Shown here: positions 55,079 through 64,000 of the stretch, piece by piece | How positions within the stretch are numbered: the first letter of the stretch is position 1 | Layout: every line of letters begins with the position of its first letter | Source of the DNA: Rhodotorula mucilaginosa | Lineage: Eukaryota > Basidiomycota > Microbotryomycetes > Sporidiobolales > Sporidiobolaceae | Assembly: GCA_034406715.1 (NCBI GenBank) | Contig: CP137869.1 | Span: 558,001 to 622,000, forward strand | Direction: 5' to 3' | DNA length: 64,000 bases | Position numbers and translations under genes: made by a program | The notes under the pieces: model-generated | What the model was told of the DNA's origin: nothing | The model's database searches: none | Seen by the model: the letters and a program-made list of their open reading frames with translations, nothing else

Positions 55079-56352
55079 ATGCCGGTGCCAGTCGCACGAA
55101 CAGCACTGCGGGCAGCCAGCCAGGCCGCCCGACCTGCCCGAGTCTCGCTCGCCGTCGCTCGATCTTACGCTTCGTCGTCGAACAGTCCGCCAGCGTCGAC
55201 GACGACGACGACCAGTCCCGCTGCATCGACGTCGGCAGCTGCCGCGAGTACCTCGGCCTCGAGTGCAGCGGGAGCCTCGTCGCTACCGTCAAGTGGAGCA
55301 GCGCGGCCGTCGGTCGCCCCTCAGCCGACCAACTTGCCCGGGTCCAACCTCCCTTCGCCATCGTCCGCGTCGCGGTACTCGCCGTTGACCGTCTCGATCG
55401 TGACCAAGTTGGCGAAACTGTTTGGCTACCACTCGCAGACGTCGACCGCGATCCGGACAACAAGCGATTACTACGACCGGTGCGCCGAGAGGGGCGAGAT
55501 CGAAGCGCCGTTCTTCTACGAGGGTGCGTTTCCGGATGATCTAGCGCAACGGGCAATGCGAGCTGACCTTCTTGTTCCCGCTCAGAATGCTCCTTGCCGC
55601 CTTCGTTCCAGACCTGGTTCTCCCTGACGACTTTGCACGTCTGGCTCCTCACGGTCCGGTTCCGCTCGTTGCCGGCCCCGATGGGTCGCACCTACATCCA
55701 AGAACTCATCAACCACATGTTTATCGACGTCGAACTCCGGATGCGCGGGCCGTACGCCGTCACCCAGGGTCGGCTGATCAAGGGCTACATGAAGGACTTG
55801 CTGGAGCAGTACCACGGCGCGTGCGCGGCGTACGACGAGGGCCTGATCCGCGGTGATGCCGTCCTCGCGGCGGCAGTGTGGAGGAATTTGTTCGGCGGTG
55901 GGTGGGCCGGCGTCGGAGGGGTCAAGGGCAAGAGGGCCCCCAAGGCGGGTGAGGCGCCGAAACTTGGACCGAACCCGATTCAGGTCGAGCGGAACGGTCA
56001 AGTCGACGCGCTGTCCCAGTCTTCGTCGCCTTCATCCTCCGAATCGGCGACGGCGACGGCGACGGACGCGAGTCTGCTGGTCGACCCCATGCAGGCCAAG
56101 TTGCTCAAGAAGGGCCAGTCCGCCACCGACGTGTTCGAAACGGACGAGCCGATCGTCGACCCGAGTCGGGCAGAGTGGACCCCTCTCTACCCGGACGACC
56201 CCGACCTCGAGTTTGCGCAGAGCCTCGAGAAGCTCGTCGTCTACATCCGCAAGGAGATTCAGCGCCTCGAGCGCCTCTCGGACAACACGGTCATGCAGGG
56301 CAAGCCGGACCGGGGACGCGGGAGCCTCGTCGACTTTAGCCGGATCGAGTAG
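55079..56352 (+). CDS. CBP3: Ubiquinol-cytochrome c reductase assembly chaperone CBP3 (UQCC1)
   Basis: Cbp3, with Cbp6, binds newly made cytochrome b at the mitochondrial ribosome and promotes bc1-complex assembly. Two exons (55079-55523 and 55586-56352) give 403 residues. The first ~45 residues are an Arg/Ala/Ser presequence (MPVPVARTALRAASQAARPA), followed by a Ser/Thr/Ala-rich linker. The chaperone domain reads TSDYYDRCAERGEIEAPFFY, then LPPSFQTWFSLTTLHVWLLT and FRSLP (across the intron), MGRTYIQELINHMFIDVELR, RGPYAVTQGRLIKGYMKDLL and EQYHGACAAYDEGLIRGDAV. These are diagnostic. A ~100-residue acidic tail with DPDLEFAQSLEKLVVYIRKE follows. It is convergent with the heme-lyase gene, another respiratory-cytochrome factor. 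Confidence 0.93.
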
Positions 56353-56520
56353 ACTCTGGGGTGGAAATGATGTTTTACTCCGAGCGTTCTTGAGGTCACA
56401 GTCCACTTTCTGCGTTTTGCGGTAAAAATGCTCCACTGGCCAGTGGCGCCTATCAGTCTCGCACGTACGCATTCGAGTGCGGGCACAGCGAGCACCGTTG
56501 AAAGTCGAATGACCATCGTA

Positions 56521-56574
56521 CAGGCGCTGGGGAGTTCAGCCGGAGTTCAGGGAGGCTGAACTCCCCAGCGCCTG
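56521..56574. repeat. Perfect 21 bp inverted repeat with 12-base loop
   Basis: Arms 56521-56541 and 56554-56574 are exact reverse complements (CAGGCGCTGGGGAGTTCAGC plus C against its complement). The loop 56542-56553 repeats part of the arm (GGAGTTCAG). It lies between the convergent stops of CBP3 (56352) and heme lyase (56739). It could form a strong RNA hairpin in read-through transcripts of either gene or be the remnant of a small foldback element. Confidence 0.85.
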
Positions 56575-56738
56575 GACTTTCGTTTCGCCCAGCGCGAAGA
56601 CCAGAAGTGATACGGCTGCATGGCAGCGTATGAGATGTCTACTATAGAGCTACAAGAGTGGGGATGATGGAAACGCCGTCGCCGCGGGCAATCTCGGCGG
56701 ACTCACATTAAAAGTGCACCTCGAACCGCCTCCCCTTC

Positions 56739-57921
56739 TCACCGCTCCTCCTGCACACGCACGCCCGGCTGCGAACCGGATGATGACGCGTCCCCGGCCG
56801 CGCCGAACCAGCTCGCCTTTTTCATCTTCCACCACTCGCCTATCCGTTCCTGGACCGCCTCGAGGTCGTCGACGGCCGGCCGGACGTCGAGCGAAAAGAC
56901 GGGGTTGCCGTCCCGGTCGTCCTCGAGGTGGTAATAGTCGATCACGTCTAAATAGCGGAGATCGAGTCAGTGCGAGATCCAAAGATGTATAGGACCGTGG
57001 GAGGGTTGTACGCACATCGCCGAGCGGTGAAAGGTTGAGCGTTACCGCCCGACATGTAGGAGGCGCCACCAGCGGCGGCCGGCACGGGTCGGTGAACGAC
57101 CCAGTCGTGGCGGTCAAACGGTCGGACGCCGCTATCATAGGGAGGGGACACGTCAGCTTGGGCAAATTTTATACGAAAGGAGCAGCAAACGCACGCGTAG
57201 TAGTTCGGGAAGAGTTTGGCCATCATGAGGTGATACCGAGCCTTGGGCGAGAGTTCCTGCGGCCGGCCCTGGAAGCTCGCGAGCATGGAGCGGTCGCCGC
57301 TACAGTGTGTCGGATGTAATGCCACGCGTCAGCTCTGGTTGTCCACGACAGTAAACTGAATTGACAGAGAGGCGCCACTCACCCTGGGTGCTTCTCCTCC
57401 CACTGCCGGACCTGAGCCCAAGCCTCTTCATTGATCCAGTTGTGGATGTCGACCATCATCTCGACGCTCTCCTCGGGCGTCTCCCACCCCTTGCGGACGA
57501 GGGCGTTGTAGAACTGCTGAGGGCTCGGGTATTCCCACTGGCCCGTCTTGGCCGCCTGAGGCGCTGCGCTGCTGGTCGACGCTTCGGAGGAGCTGCCGTG
57601 CGCGACTGGGCAGGCCATCGGAGCGGAAGGACCGGCGGCTGAGGAGGGTGCCCTCGGGATGGACGAGATGGTGCGCTCGAGCGGGAGGAACTGTTTCTGG
57701 CCCGGTGCGGGTGCCTGGGCGAGGGTGGGCATGTTGTTGAGAGCGTTGACCTGACCGATCGGAGCGTGCTGTGCCTCGCTGCTGCTGCTGCTGCCGCTGT
57801 CGGCGTTGTGCATCGGGCAGCCGGGAGGTGGCGCTGGAGGAGCAGCTTCAGGCTTGTGCATCGGGCAGCCTGCGGGTGGCTGGGCCTGAGCAGCTGCGGG
57901 CGTAGATTGCTGTGCTCCCAT
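56739..57921 (-). CDS. Holocytochrome c synthase (cytochrome c heme lyase)
   Basis: It attaches heme to the CXXCH motif of apocytochrome c (and possibly c1) in the mitochondrial intermembrane space. Four exons fit: 57921-57383, 57299-57195, 57131-57046 and 56947-56739, giving 312 residues. Two GCPMH heme-regulatory (CP) motifs lie near residues 18 and 34, and a third CPV near 110. The catalytic-region hallmarks WEYPSPQQFYNALVRKGWE, VEMMVDIHNWINEEAW, ERY/ARYHLMMAKLFPNYYA-type sequence, FDRHDWVVHR and DVIDYYHLEDD are present in family order. Fungi have paralogues Cyc3 and Cyt2. Sequence alone does not tell me which this is, or whether it serves both. The start is the first ATG (MGAQQS). Confidence 0.93.
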
Positions 57922-58222
57922 CGCTGTGCTCGTCCGGTCTATGCGTGCCTCGGGCGAGAGCAGAAGCGAAAGATGGCAAAAGGGAGAAAAAATCCGAACA
58001 TGGAACAAGCTCTCTCTCACTGGTCACTCAACTCGCTCCGCTTTCTACACTCCCGGAGAGGGTTCTGAGCCGCCCTGTACAATCAGAACTACGACTTTAG
58101 CCTGCTCCTGCTCTTGAAGCGCTCCCGGAGGCACTCAAACTAGGCGCCGACAAGCGTCATCGACGTCCGCCGTCTGTCTGTCTGCAGCTTACAGAACCGA
58201 ATTTTTTACGAGGGCGTCCACG
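57922..58222. promoter_or_regulatory. Bidirectional promoter, heme lyase / PQ-loop protein
   Basis: A stretch of 301 bases separates the divergent start codons. No clear TATA box is visible. A TTTTTTACG run lies just before the PQ-loop start. Confidence 0.5.
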
Positions 58223-59420
58223 ATGAGTGCTCTCGAGGTCATCGCAGGTGTATTGATGGCGGTCGGGCCACCGCTGGCTTATGCGGATTAGGTGCATGCA
58301 CAACTCTTCTCTATTCGGATCCCGCTCGAGCCTGCTCCTGAACTCATGCTTGCTCTTGCTCTCTTGCATGAAACGCTTCCCTGTTCGGACCTTTCGCCGG
58401 CGCTGGCAGTACGTCTCGATCTGCAAGAAGCACGACTCGAGAGGGTTCAGCACCGACGTGACCGGGATCCTTATCATTGCCAACATCACCCGCCTCTTTT
58501 ACTGGATCGGCGCCCGGTTCCAGACCTACCTGCTCGTCCAGTCGATCCTCATGATCGTCACCCAGTACGGTCTCCTCTACGTCTGCGTCCTGTACCGCCC
58601 CGCCAACTGGCGCGCGACCCTCCCGCCGCGGCCAGGCAATTTCTGGCAGTGGGCGTCGTTCGGCACGTTCCTCGAGGCGACGGCGATCCTCATCGTCGGA
58701 CACGCCGTCCTGTTTCTCATCCTGCACAAGGTCGATCTCTATGTGCAAGTGCTCGGATTCGTCGCGCTCGGGCTCGAAGCCACGGTGCGTTTCGTTTGCA
58801 AAGTTTGGCCCGCAGAATCTATTTCCCAAAAGCTGACCTCGCCAAGCGGACGCACAGCTTCCGATCCCGCAAGTGATTGCCAACTACCGCGCCAAGTCGA
58901 CGGCCGGGTTCCGGCACTCAGTCCTCGCAAGTTGGGCCATCGGCGTGAGTCATACACAGCCGTCCTGCCGTAAACCCCTTCCAAGACTCACAGAGCTCAA
59001 ATCGCGGCAAATCAGGATGCGGTCAAGACGATATACTTTTTCGTGACGCCCAACAACCCGCTCCAATTCAAGCTCTGCGGGCTCTTCCAGCTCTCGGTGC
59101 GTTGCTCCATTCCCTTGCGCACTCCGAAGTCGCAAAAAAGGAAACTGATTATCTGAGCTCTTTCCCTTGTGTGGAACCAGATCGACCTCCTGTTGTGCGG
59201 CCAGACTTTTCTGTACCGCAAAGAGACGGCCCGCGACCTCGCCGAGCGCGCCGAACTGCGCGACCAAGCTGGTGTCGCGGGCACAGAGTCCCTGCTGCCC
59301 GCACGGCCGGCACCGTCTCCGAAAGCGGTCGAAGCCGCGGCCGAGAGCTTGCTCCCGAGACCTCTACCGCCGGCTGCGCGGCACTATGACGAAGAGAGCG
59401 AAGTAGACTCGCGATACTGA
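58223..59420 (+). CDS. PQ-loop repeat membrane protein (SLC66A2/PQLC1-like) with an in-frame TAG
   Basis: This is a seven-helix PQ-loop protein. Related eukaryotic proteins sit in endosome/Golgi membranes (yeast Any1 is linked to phospholipid asymmetry). Exons proposed: 58223-58291, 58410-58784, 58858-58944, 59016-59096 and 59181-59420, about 283 residues. The first helix ends GPPLAYAD. Exon 2 begins YVSICKKHDSRGFSTDVTG. The second loop LPIPQVIANYR with STAGFRHSVLASWAIGD is intact. The last codon of exon 1, where the PQ-loop glutamine is expected, reads TAG (58289-58291) instead of CAG/CAA. The donor GTGCAT follows directly. Without splicing, an ATG at 58281 opens a frame into exon 2 but drops the first helix. 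So the gene may be null, read through, or carry a sequence error. Confidence 0.7.
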
Positions 59421-59595
59421 ATCCCCCCTTCTCCGGTCTTTGTAACTTGTAACTCTCGCGGCACACCCTATTCTGGACGAGGGAAAGAATAGTTACGGCG
59501 GGTGTGCGATAGGAATGCAGATACAGAGTACACAACAGAGAGCACTGAAAAGGGGGAAGCTACTTTAGACGTCGAAAGGAGGTTTGCGCGCTGGA

Positions 59596-62454
59596 CTAGA
59601 TCAAGAGGGCGGCTGCGACGGCAGGATCGGGATGATCCATACTCTCCCGCGGCGGGAACAAGCTCGTCGACAGGCTCCGACGCTTCTTGTCTTTCCCTTT
59701 ACCCTTGCCCTTGTCCTTGCCCTCCTCCTTCTCGGCGGCGCGAGAGCCTTCGCCGTCGTCGTCGTGGTCGAGCGCTTCGCCGCCGTCCGCGACGATAATC
59801 TCCATCTCGGCTTCGTCGACCTCGCCCTCGTTCTCGCCCTCGCTGCCGTGAGTGCCGCTCCCGCTTCCGCTCCGAGCGAGACTGACCGTGCTCGGTCCGG
59901 CTTCGGACAGAACCGCGGCGTCAAGACTCGCGGGCGGCCGAGCGAGAGCAGACGTCGGCACCATGGCGGCGGCACCGCTCGTCGTACTACTACTACTGCC
60001 GCCGAAACCGAATACAACTCGACCGGCTCCTCCATTGCTGGCGGATTCGGCGAGCGTCGAGAGGAAGGTCGAGTTCGGTGGAGTGGCGGCCGAGGCGAGC
60101 GAAGCGTAGATGTCGTCTTGGTGTTGGGAGGGAGGGGCGAGGTGAGCGGGTAGGCTCTTGGGCGAAGCGATCGCCATCGCCGAGACTGAAGTGGCGAAAT
60201 CGCGCGGAGCGGGCTCGTTCGAGTCGACGTCGTCGTCGTCGTCGTCGATGGCGTCCCGACTCGACGACGCAATCCCAACTGGCATCGCGTCATCGTCGTC
60301 GTCGTCGCCGCCATCATCCATCGCATCGTCCCCAGCATCGGCAGCGGAGGCGGCAGCGTCCTCCATGTCGATATCGTCCTCTTGGAGGTTGACCACCCCG
60401 GAAGGCGCGATCGAAGGAGGCCTGCTCCGTCCGAGTCCGCTCGCGCGGATCGACGGAGCCCTCGAGGCAGGCTCGTCGGCTTCGAGCACGGCATCCATCG
60501 GCGGCGATCTCCGCGCCAGGCTGCTCAACCCGTCGGGTTCATCACCACCACCACCGCTCACGACCTCCGCCGTGTCCGCGGGCGGTTCGACCGCAGGAAC
60601 GGGAGCAGGAGTCGGTTCTGGCAGGTCGACCTCGACGTCGGCTTCGAGGTCTGCGTACGTGCGACACAGCGGACAGCAGAACCCGGGATAGTTCTGCTCG
60701 ACGAGCGGGCGGATGCACTTGAAGTGCGTGACGTGCGAACACGGGGCGATGAACAGCGCCTGGCAGACCGTGACGGGGTAGAGACAGATGCAGCAGTCGG
60801 TGATCGAGGCGGCAGCGACGGCAGCCGAAGTCGACGACGCCGCATTGTTGTGGGCGGGAGCTGCTGCAGGGGTTTCTGCATTCGCTGACGCGTCCTTGGA
60901 CATGCCAGAGAGGCCGAGACCTCCGTTCGAGGAAGTCGGCAGGGCTGCGGACGAGCTTGCTGTACCGCCGACACCGGGCGAGGGGGCCGGATCGGGGAAG
61001 CCGCCGAGCGCTCGCAGCTGAGCGAGAGCAGCAGTGCTGCGCGATTTTGGGAAACATCAGGGTCAGCTTCATACGGGCAAGACTGCGAGGCGCAGGGCGC
61101 CACTAACTCACTTGAAGCTGTTTGCTCCGCGCTGCCATCCCCGATTGAGTTCGACGCGCATCTTGACGCAGCGGTAGATCTCCTCCGTCCCGCCCTGATA
61201 ATCGACTCCGAGCTGGAGCACGTCTCCGTCCTTGAGCGGCAACGGCCGACTCTCGATGTTGGGTCCGGCGAGGCGGATGTGGTTCAAAAAAGTTCCCGAC
61301 GAAGATTTCGTATCGCGGATAAAGAACTTGCCGCTCTCGTCGACCCAAATCTCGGCGTGCCCTCGCGAGACGACTTTACTCTTGAACGCGATCCGCGCCG
61401 GTTCCTGTGGCGTGCCGCGGTTGGCGTTTGCGCCTGCCGAGCCGTTCGAGCTGTGCCGGTCGGTGAAGCGGCCGATCCGGATGATGGCGAGGGCGGCGAG
61501 GTCGCGCTCGATGGGTTCAAAGTGAAGCGATCGCGAAGACTCGAGATGCGGCACGAGGCGGATCTTGTAGGTCTCGCTGGACGCAGACGAAGAATTCGGT
61601 CCGCGACTGGACGAAGACCCCCCTGCAGCATTCGCGTCCGAGGCCGACGGGTTCGGTAGAGAAGTCGTGGCGCTGAGGTTCGAGAAGGCGGGCTGCTGTT
61701 GCGGTTGCGACTGCTGCTGTGGCTGTTGCTGTTGCTGACTCGACGAACCGGACGGGACGGGACGAGTTTCGGCGACGGATCCGTTCGCGGCGGCTGCAGC
61801 TGCAGCTGCCGATCCGAGCGGCACGGGCGGTTGAGATGCACTGCGCCTCTGTCGGCTTCCACTGCGGGAAGTTTCGCCACTGCCGCCCTGTTGCCCTGCC
61901 GAGCCGAGCGTCGCAGTGGCCGAACTCGAATTGCGCTTCGAGAGCGTGCGCCTGAGTCCGGGAAACCCGTAGCCACTGTTGCTCGATCGCTCGTTGCCGC
62001 CACTCGGCGAAGGCGGCATCTCGTGCTGCGGCGAGGCGGTCAAGATGCCGGGCGGTCCCCCTCCCGGACTGCGCTGCTGGAGGGACGAGGTGGTCCAGCC
62101 TCGTGGTCTCCGGGCGATGAACCCGAGATTGAGACTGAACCGGTTGCCGCCCGAAGTTGCAGACCCGATCGAAGGCGAACCGGGTGGGGCGGTGGCGGGT
62201 TGCGAGCTAGCGAGACTGGGTGCAGCTGCAGCAGGGGGCGCAGGAGGTGGCAGACCACCGGGTGCGGGTGCGAGAGCTGCGGACGACGAGGCGGGCGAGC
62301 GCGAGGAGTGGGGGCTGCTAGAGGCGAATGCGGGGACTGCAGTCGCTGGTGGGGTGCCTGCAGGCGACGCGTTGCTGCTCGACGAGGCCGAGTTGGACTG
62401 AGCGGCGGTCAAGTGGCGCGGGAGTGAATCGGCGAGAGCGGGCGTCGACTCCAT
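59596..62454 (-). CDS. FHA-RING ubiquitin ligase, Dma1/Dma2-like
   Basis: Dma proteins are checkpoint E3 ligases that bind phospho-Thr via FHA and act on mitotic exit and septins. Two exons (62454-61112 and 61036-59596) join exactly in phase and give 927 residues. A long Ser/Ala/Pro/Gln-rich N-terminus (about 280 residues) precedes the FHA domain (61560-61130: IRIGRFTDRHSS, VVSRGHAEIWVDESGKFF, TKSSSGTFLNHIRLAGPN), with the Gly-Arg, SxxH and SSGTFLN motifs intact. The junction NTAALAQLRALGGF leads to a RING-H2 (ITDCCICLYPVTVCQALFIA, PCSHVTHFKCIRPLVEQNYP, GFCCPLCRTYADLEADVEVD). A ~360-residue acidic Ser/Asp-rich C-terminal tail is not present in yeast Dma1. The stop is 175 bases from the convergent PQ-loop gene. 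Confidence 0.9.
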
Positions 62455-63043
62455 CGCAGCGGCTAGTCGGTTGCACTCGCGCCGGGAATAACTGGGAATT
62501 CGAGTCTCGATCTGTATGCTCGACTGGCGGGCGCCTGCTTGGTGTGAGCGACTGAGAAGATCTGGGCCGACGACAGGCGATCGAGTTGTCGAGGGCGAAC
62601 CTCGTCTGCGGGCACGCACGATGAACGGGTCAGCTATGAGCCCAGCTTCCACAGCATGTTCCTGCCTGCTTACATGCACTTGTCTGCCCTCACGAAGTTT
62701 GAGTGGTCGAGAGTCGATTCGAGACGGTCGAGACCGTTTCGCGCCCGTCACGCGTCACGTGGGGGAAGGAAAATTATGTCCAGTCGCAACAGCCGCTTAG
62801 GCAGACGTTGATACAGTCCGGACATCGGTGATACAATCAGACTTGAGCTCGTAAAGACAGGACAACATCGCGAGAGGTTCGAGTCGACTTTCGGATTTTC
62901 TCGATCGGGCTTGTTCGGTTCGTCTCTTGCCCTTCACCGAGCGCCCTCTCCTCGCGCTTGTATCACAGAACGAGAAGGCGAGCACAACGACAAAGCCTTG
63001 GCCACCGCTGGCCTTCGCTACGCCCGCTCGCCTCTCGCCCGCC
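62455..63043. other. Divergent intergenic region, Dma1-like / F-box-like
   Basis: The minus-strand frame of the Dma1-like gene stays open to 62751 (ATG at 62751 and others), so its N-terminus could be longer. The right part is CT-rich before 63044. No other gene. Confidence 0.5.
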
Positions 63044-64000
63044 ATGCTTGACCGCTTCCCGACTGAACTCATCACGCTCATCGTCGATGTGACCTCGACG
63101 AGCGCATGGCAGCGCAAGGCCCTGATCGACAATCTCAGCTCGGTCAGCAAGCGCTACCGACGTGTCATGCGTCCGCTCCGGGAGAGCATCGTCCACCTGC
63201 CGAGGCCTCCGTCATCCCGCTCCTTCATTCGTGGCCGATGGCGACGAGAAAAGCGGTCGTCACGGTCCTCGTCGGTCCAAAGGAACAGGCCGGAGCTCTC
63301 GAGTGCTTTGGTCTTGTAGACTACTCGCGCCTCGTGTCGGTGTTGCCCAACGTCAAGTACATCTTCCTGCAGCGGGTAGACGAGGGCTCTTGCTGCGGAG
63401 AACAGCTCCAGCCTCGGAGCATGTGGTTCGAGTTGAACACGTCCAATCCATTCACGAGTACGTGTACATCAGCTTTGTGACCCCGAGAAGAAATGCTATG
63501 TATTTGACGAAGCTGCGCAAACAGAATGCCTTTCGCTTTCTCTCGTCGAGACTCACTGGTACTTCCCTCACACGCTCGAAACGCCCCGCTTCAAGTTGCG
63601 CCGACTCCGGATCGAGCTTGTCTTGGAAGGAGCTGGCGCAATCACCCATGGAGACTGGGGTCCCGGTGTCGAGCAATTCCTGACGACACGATGTCTCCCA
63701 TGTCTACGAGAACTCCGCCTTTTCTGCCGGCAGCTTCCGACGAATCGACAACTTTCGTCAACCAGCTCGACGCAGCTCAAATCGATTTCTGCCCGACGGC
63801 CCAAATCGACTATAGCGGAGTGCGGGACATCGGTCTCTTCTCAAAGCCCGTGCTGTTCTCCTTCGACCCGGAATCCTTTCTTCCCTACCTCGGGCCCGCG
63901 ATCCAGGGCATTACATACGTTCACATGCGATCACAGAACATTTGGCAAGTGGACAGCTTGCTGGAAGACTTGCCGAATTTGAAGGCCATCGGTTACGAGA
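63044..64000 (+). pseudogene. F-box-like protein gene, apparently frameshifted, cut by the window end
   Basis: The start MLDRFPTELITLIVDVTSTS resembles an F-box (LP-x-EL-x-x-I), followed by LIDNLSSVSKRYRRVMRPLR. Coding-quality sequence then continues in other frames. VVTVLVGPKEQAGALECFGL and VLPNVKYIFLQRVDEG lie at about 63255-63460. DPEKKCYVFDEAAQTECLSL and RFKLRRLRIELVLEGAGAIT lie at about 63480-63715. STTFVNQLDAAQIDFC and FDPESFLPYLGPAIQGITYV run from about 63745 to the edge. The frame changes near 63205, 63455 and 63720, and none is bridged by an intron of normal size. All other genes in the window keep their frames, so this looks like a decaying member of an F-box family, though local sequencing error is possible. 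The region would be a leucine-rich-like substrate-binding part. Confidence 0.5.

Overview
The window looks like nuclear DNA of a GC-rich basidiomycete yeast, most likely a red yeast of the Sporidiobolales (Rhodotorula/Rhodosporidium/Sporobolomyces type). This is an inference. It rests on densely packed genes, many short introns (about 60-120 nt, often with GTGCGT or GTGAGT donors), high GC with CT-rich 5' and 3' flanks, Ser/Gly/Pro-rich low-complexity tails, and protein families such as ATG11, DASH Spc19 and a basidiomycete-type Tnp2 transposase. I saw no tRNA, rRNA, CRISPR array, LTR element or virus-like element.

Left part (1-9.2 kb): a decayed sugar-isomerase-like fragment at the edge, then PP2A regulatory subunit B55 (CDC55-type), an F-box/RCC1-repeat protein and the DASH kinetochore subunit SPC19. 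Accessory part (9.3-19.3 kb): an unrecognised multi-exon gene of lower GC, then two copies of a ~470 bp segment that contains the tail of the sterol methyltransferase gene. Between the two copies sits a complete-looking CACTA-type DNA transposon (13314-17761) with 14 bp terminal inverted repeats, a 3 bp target duplication (ACT) and a Tnp2-like transposase gene.

Middle (19.3-43.8 kb): ERG6 (ergosterol pathway), a HET-C family secreted protein, a fucosyltransferase-like type II membrane protein, a Mid2/Wsc-like wall-sensor candidate, an unknown Ser-rich protein, ATG11 (selective-autophagy scaffold), the COMPASS subunit SHG1, mitochondrial ribosomal protein bL28m and a tail-anchored TBC-domain RabGAP (Gyp8/TBC1D20 type).

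Right part (43.8-64 kb): HEATR6-like HEAT protein, tRNA 2'-phosphotransferase TPT1, CAF40/CNOT9 (CCR4-NOT), an unknown conserved-looking protein, ribosomal protein uL16 (RPL10), the bc1-complex assembly chaperone CBP3, cytochrome c heme lyase, a PQ-loop membrane protein and a Dma1-like FHA-RING ubiquitin ligase. At the right edge is an F-box-like gene that appears to be broken. The genes are mostly unrelated housekeeping functions, without operon-like logic; CBP3 and heme lyase, both for respiratory cytochromes, are convergent neighbours. Several gene pairs share short divergent promoters of 155-301 bp.

The observations most worth checking are four. An in-frame TAG stands exactly where the first PQ-loop glutamine of the PQ-loop protein is expected. 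The CACTA element lies between the two copies of an ERG6-tail duplication. A perfect 21 bp hairpin lies between the CBP3 and heme-lyase genes. The unknown gene at 9.8-11.8 kb has no family I recognise.
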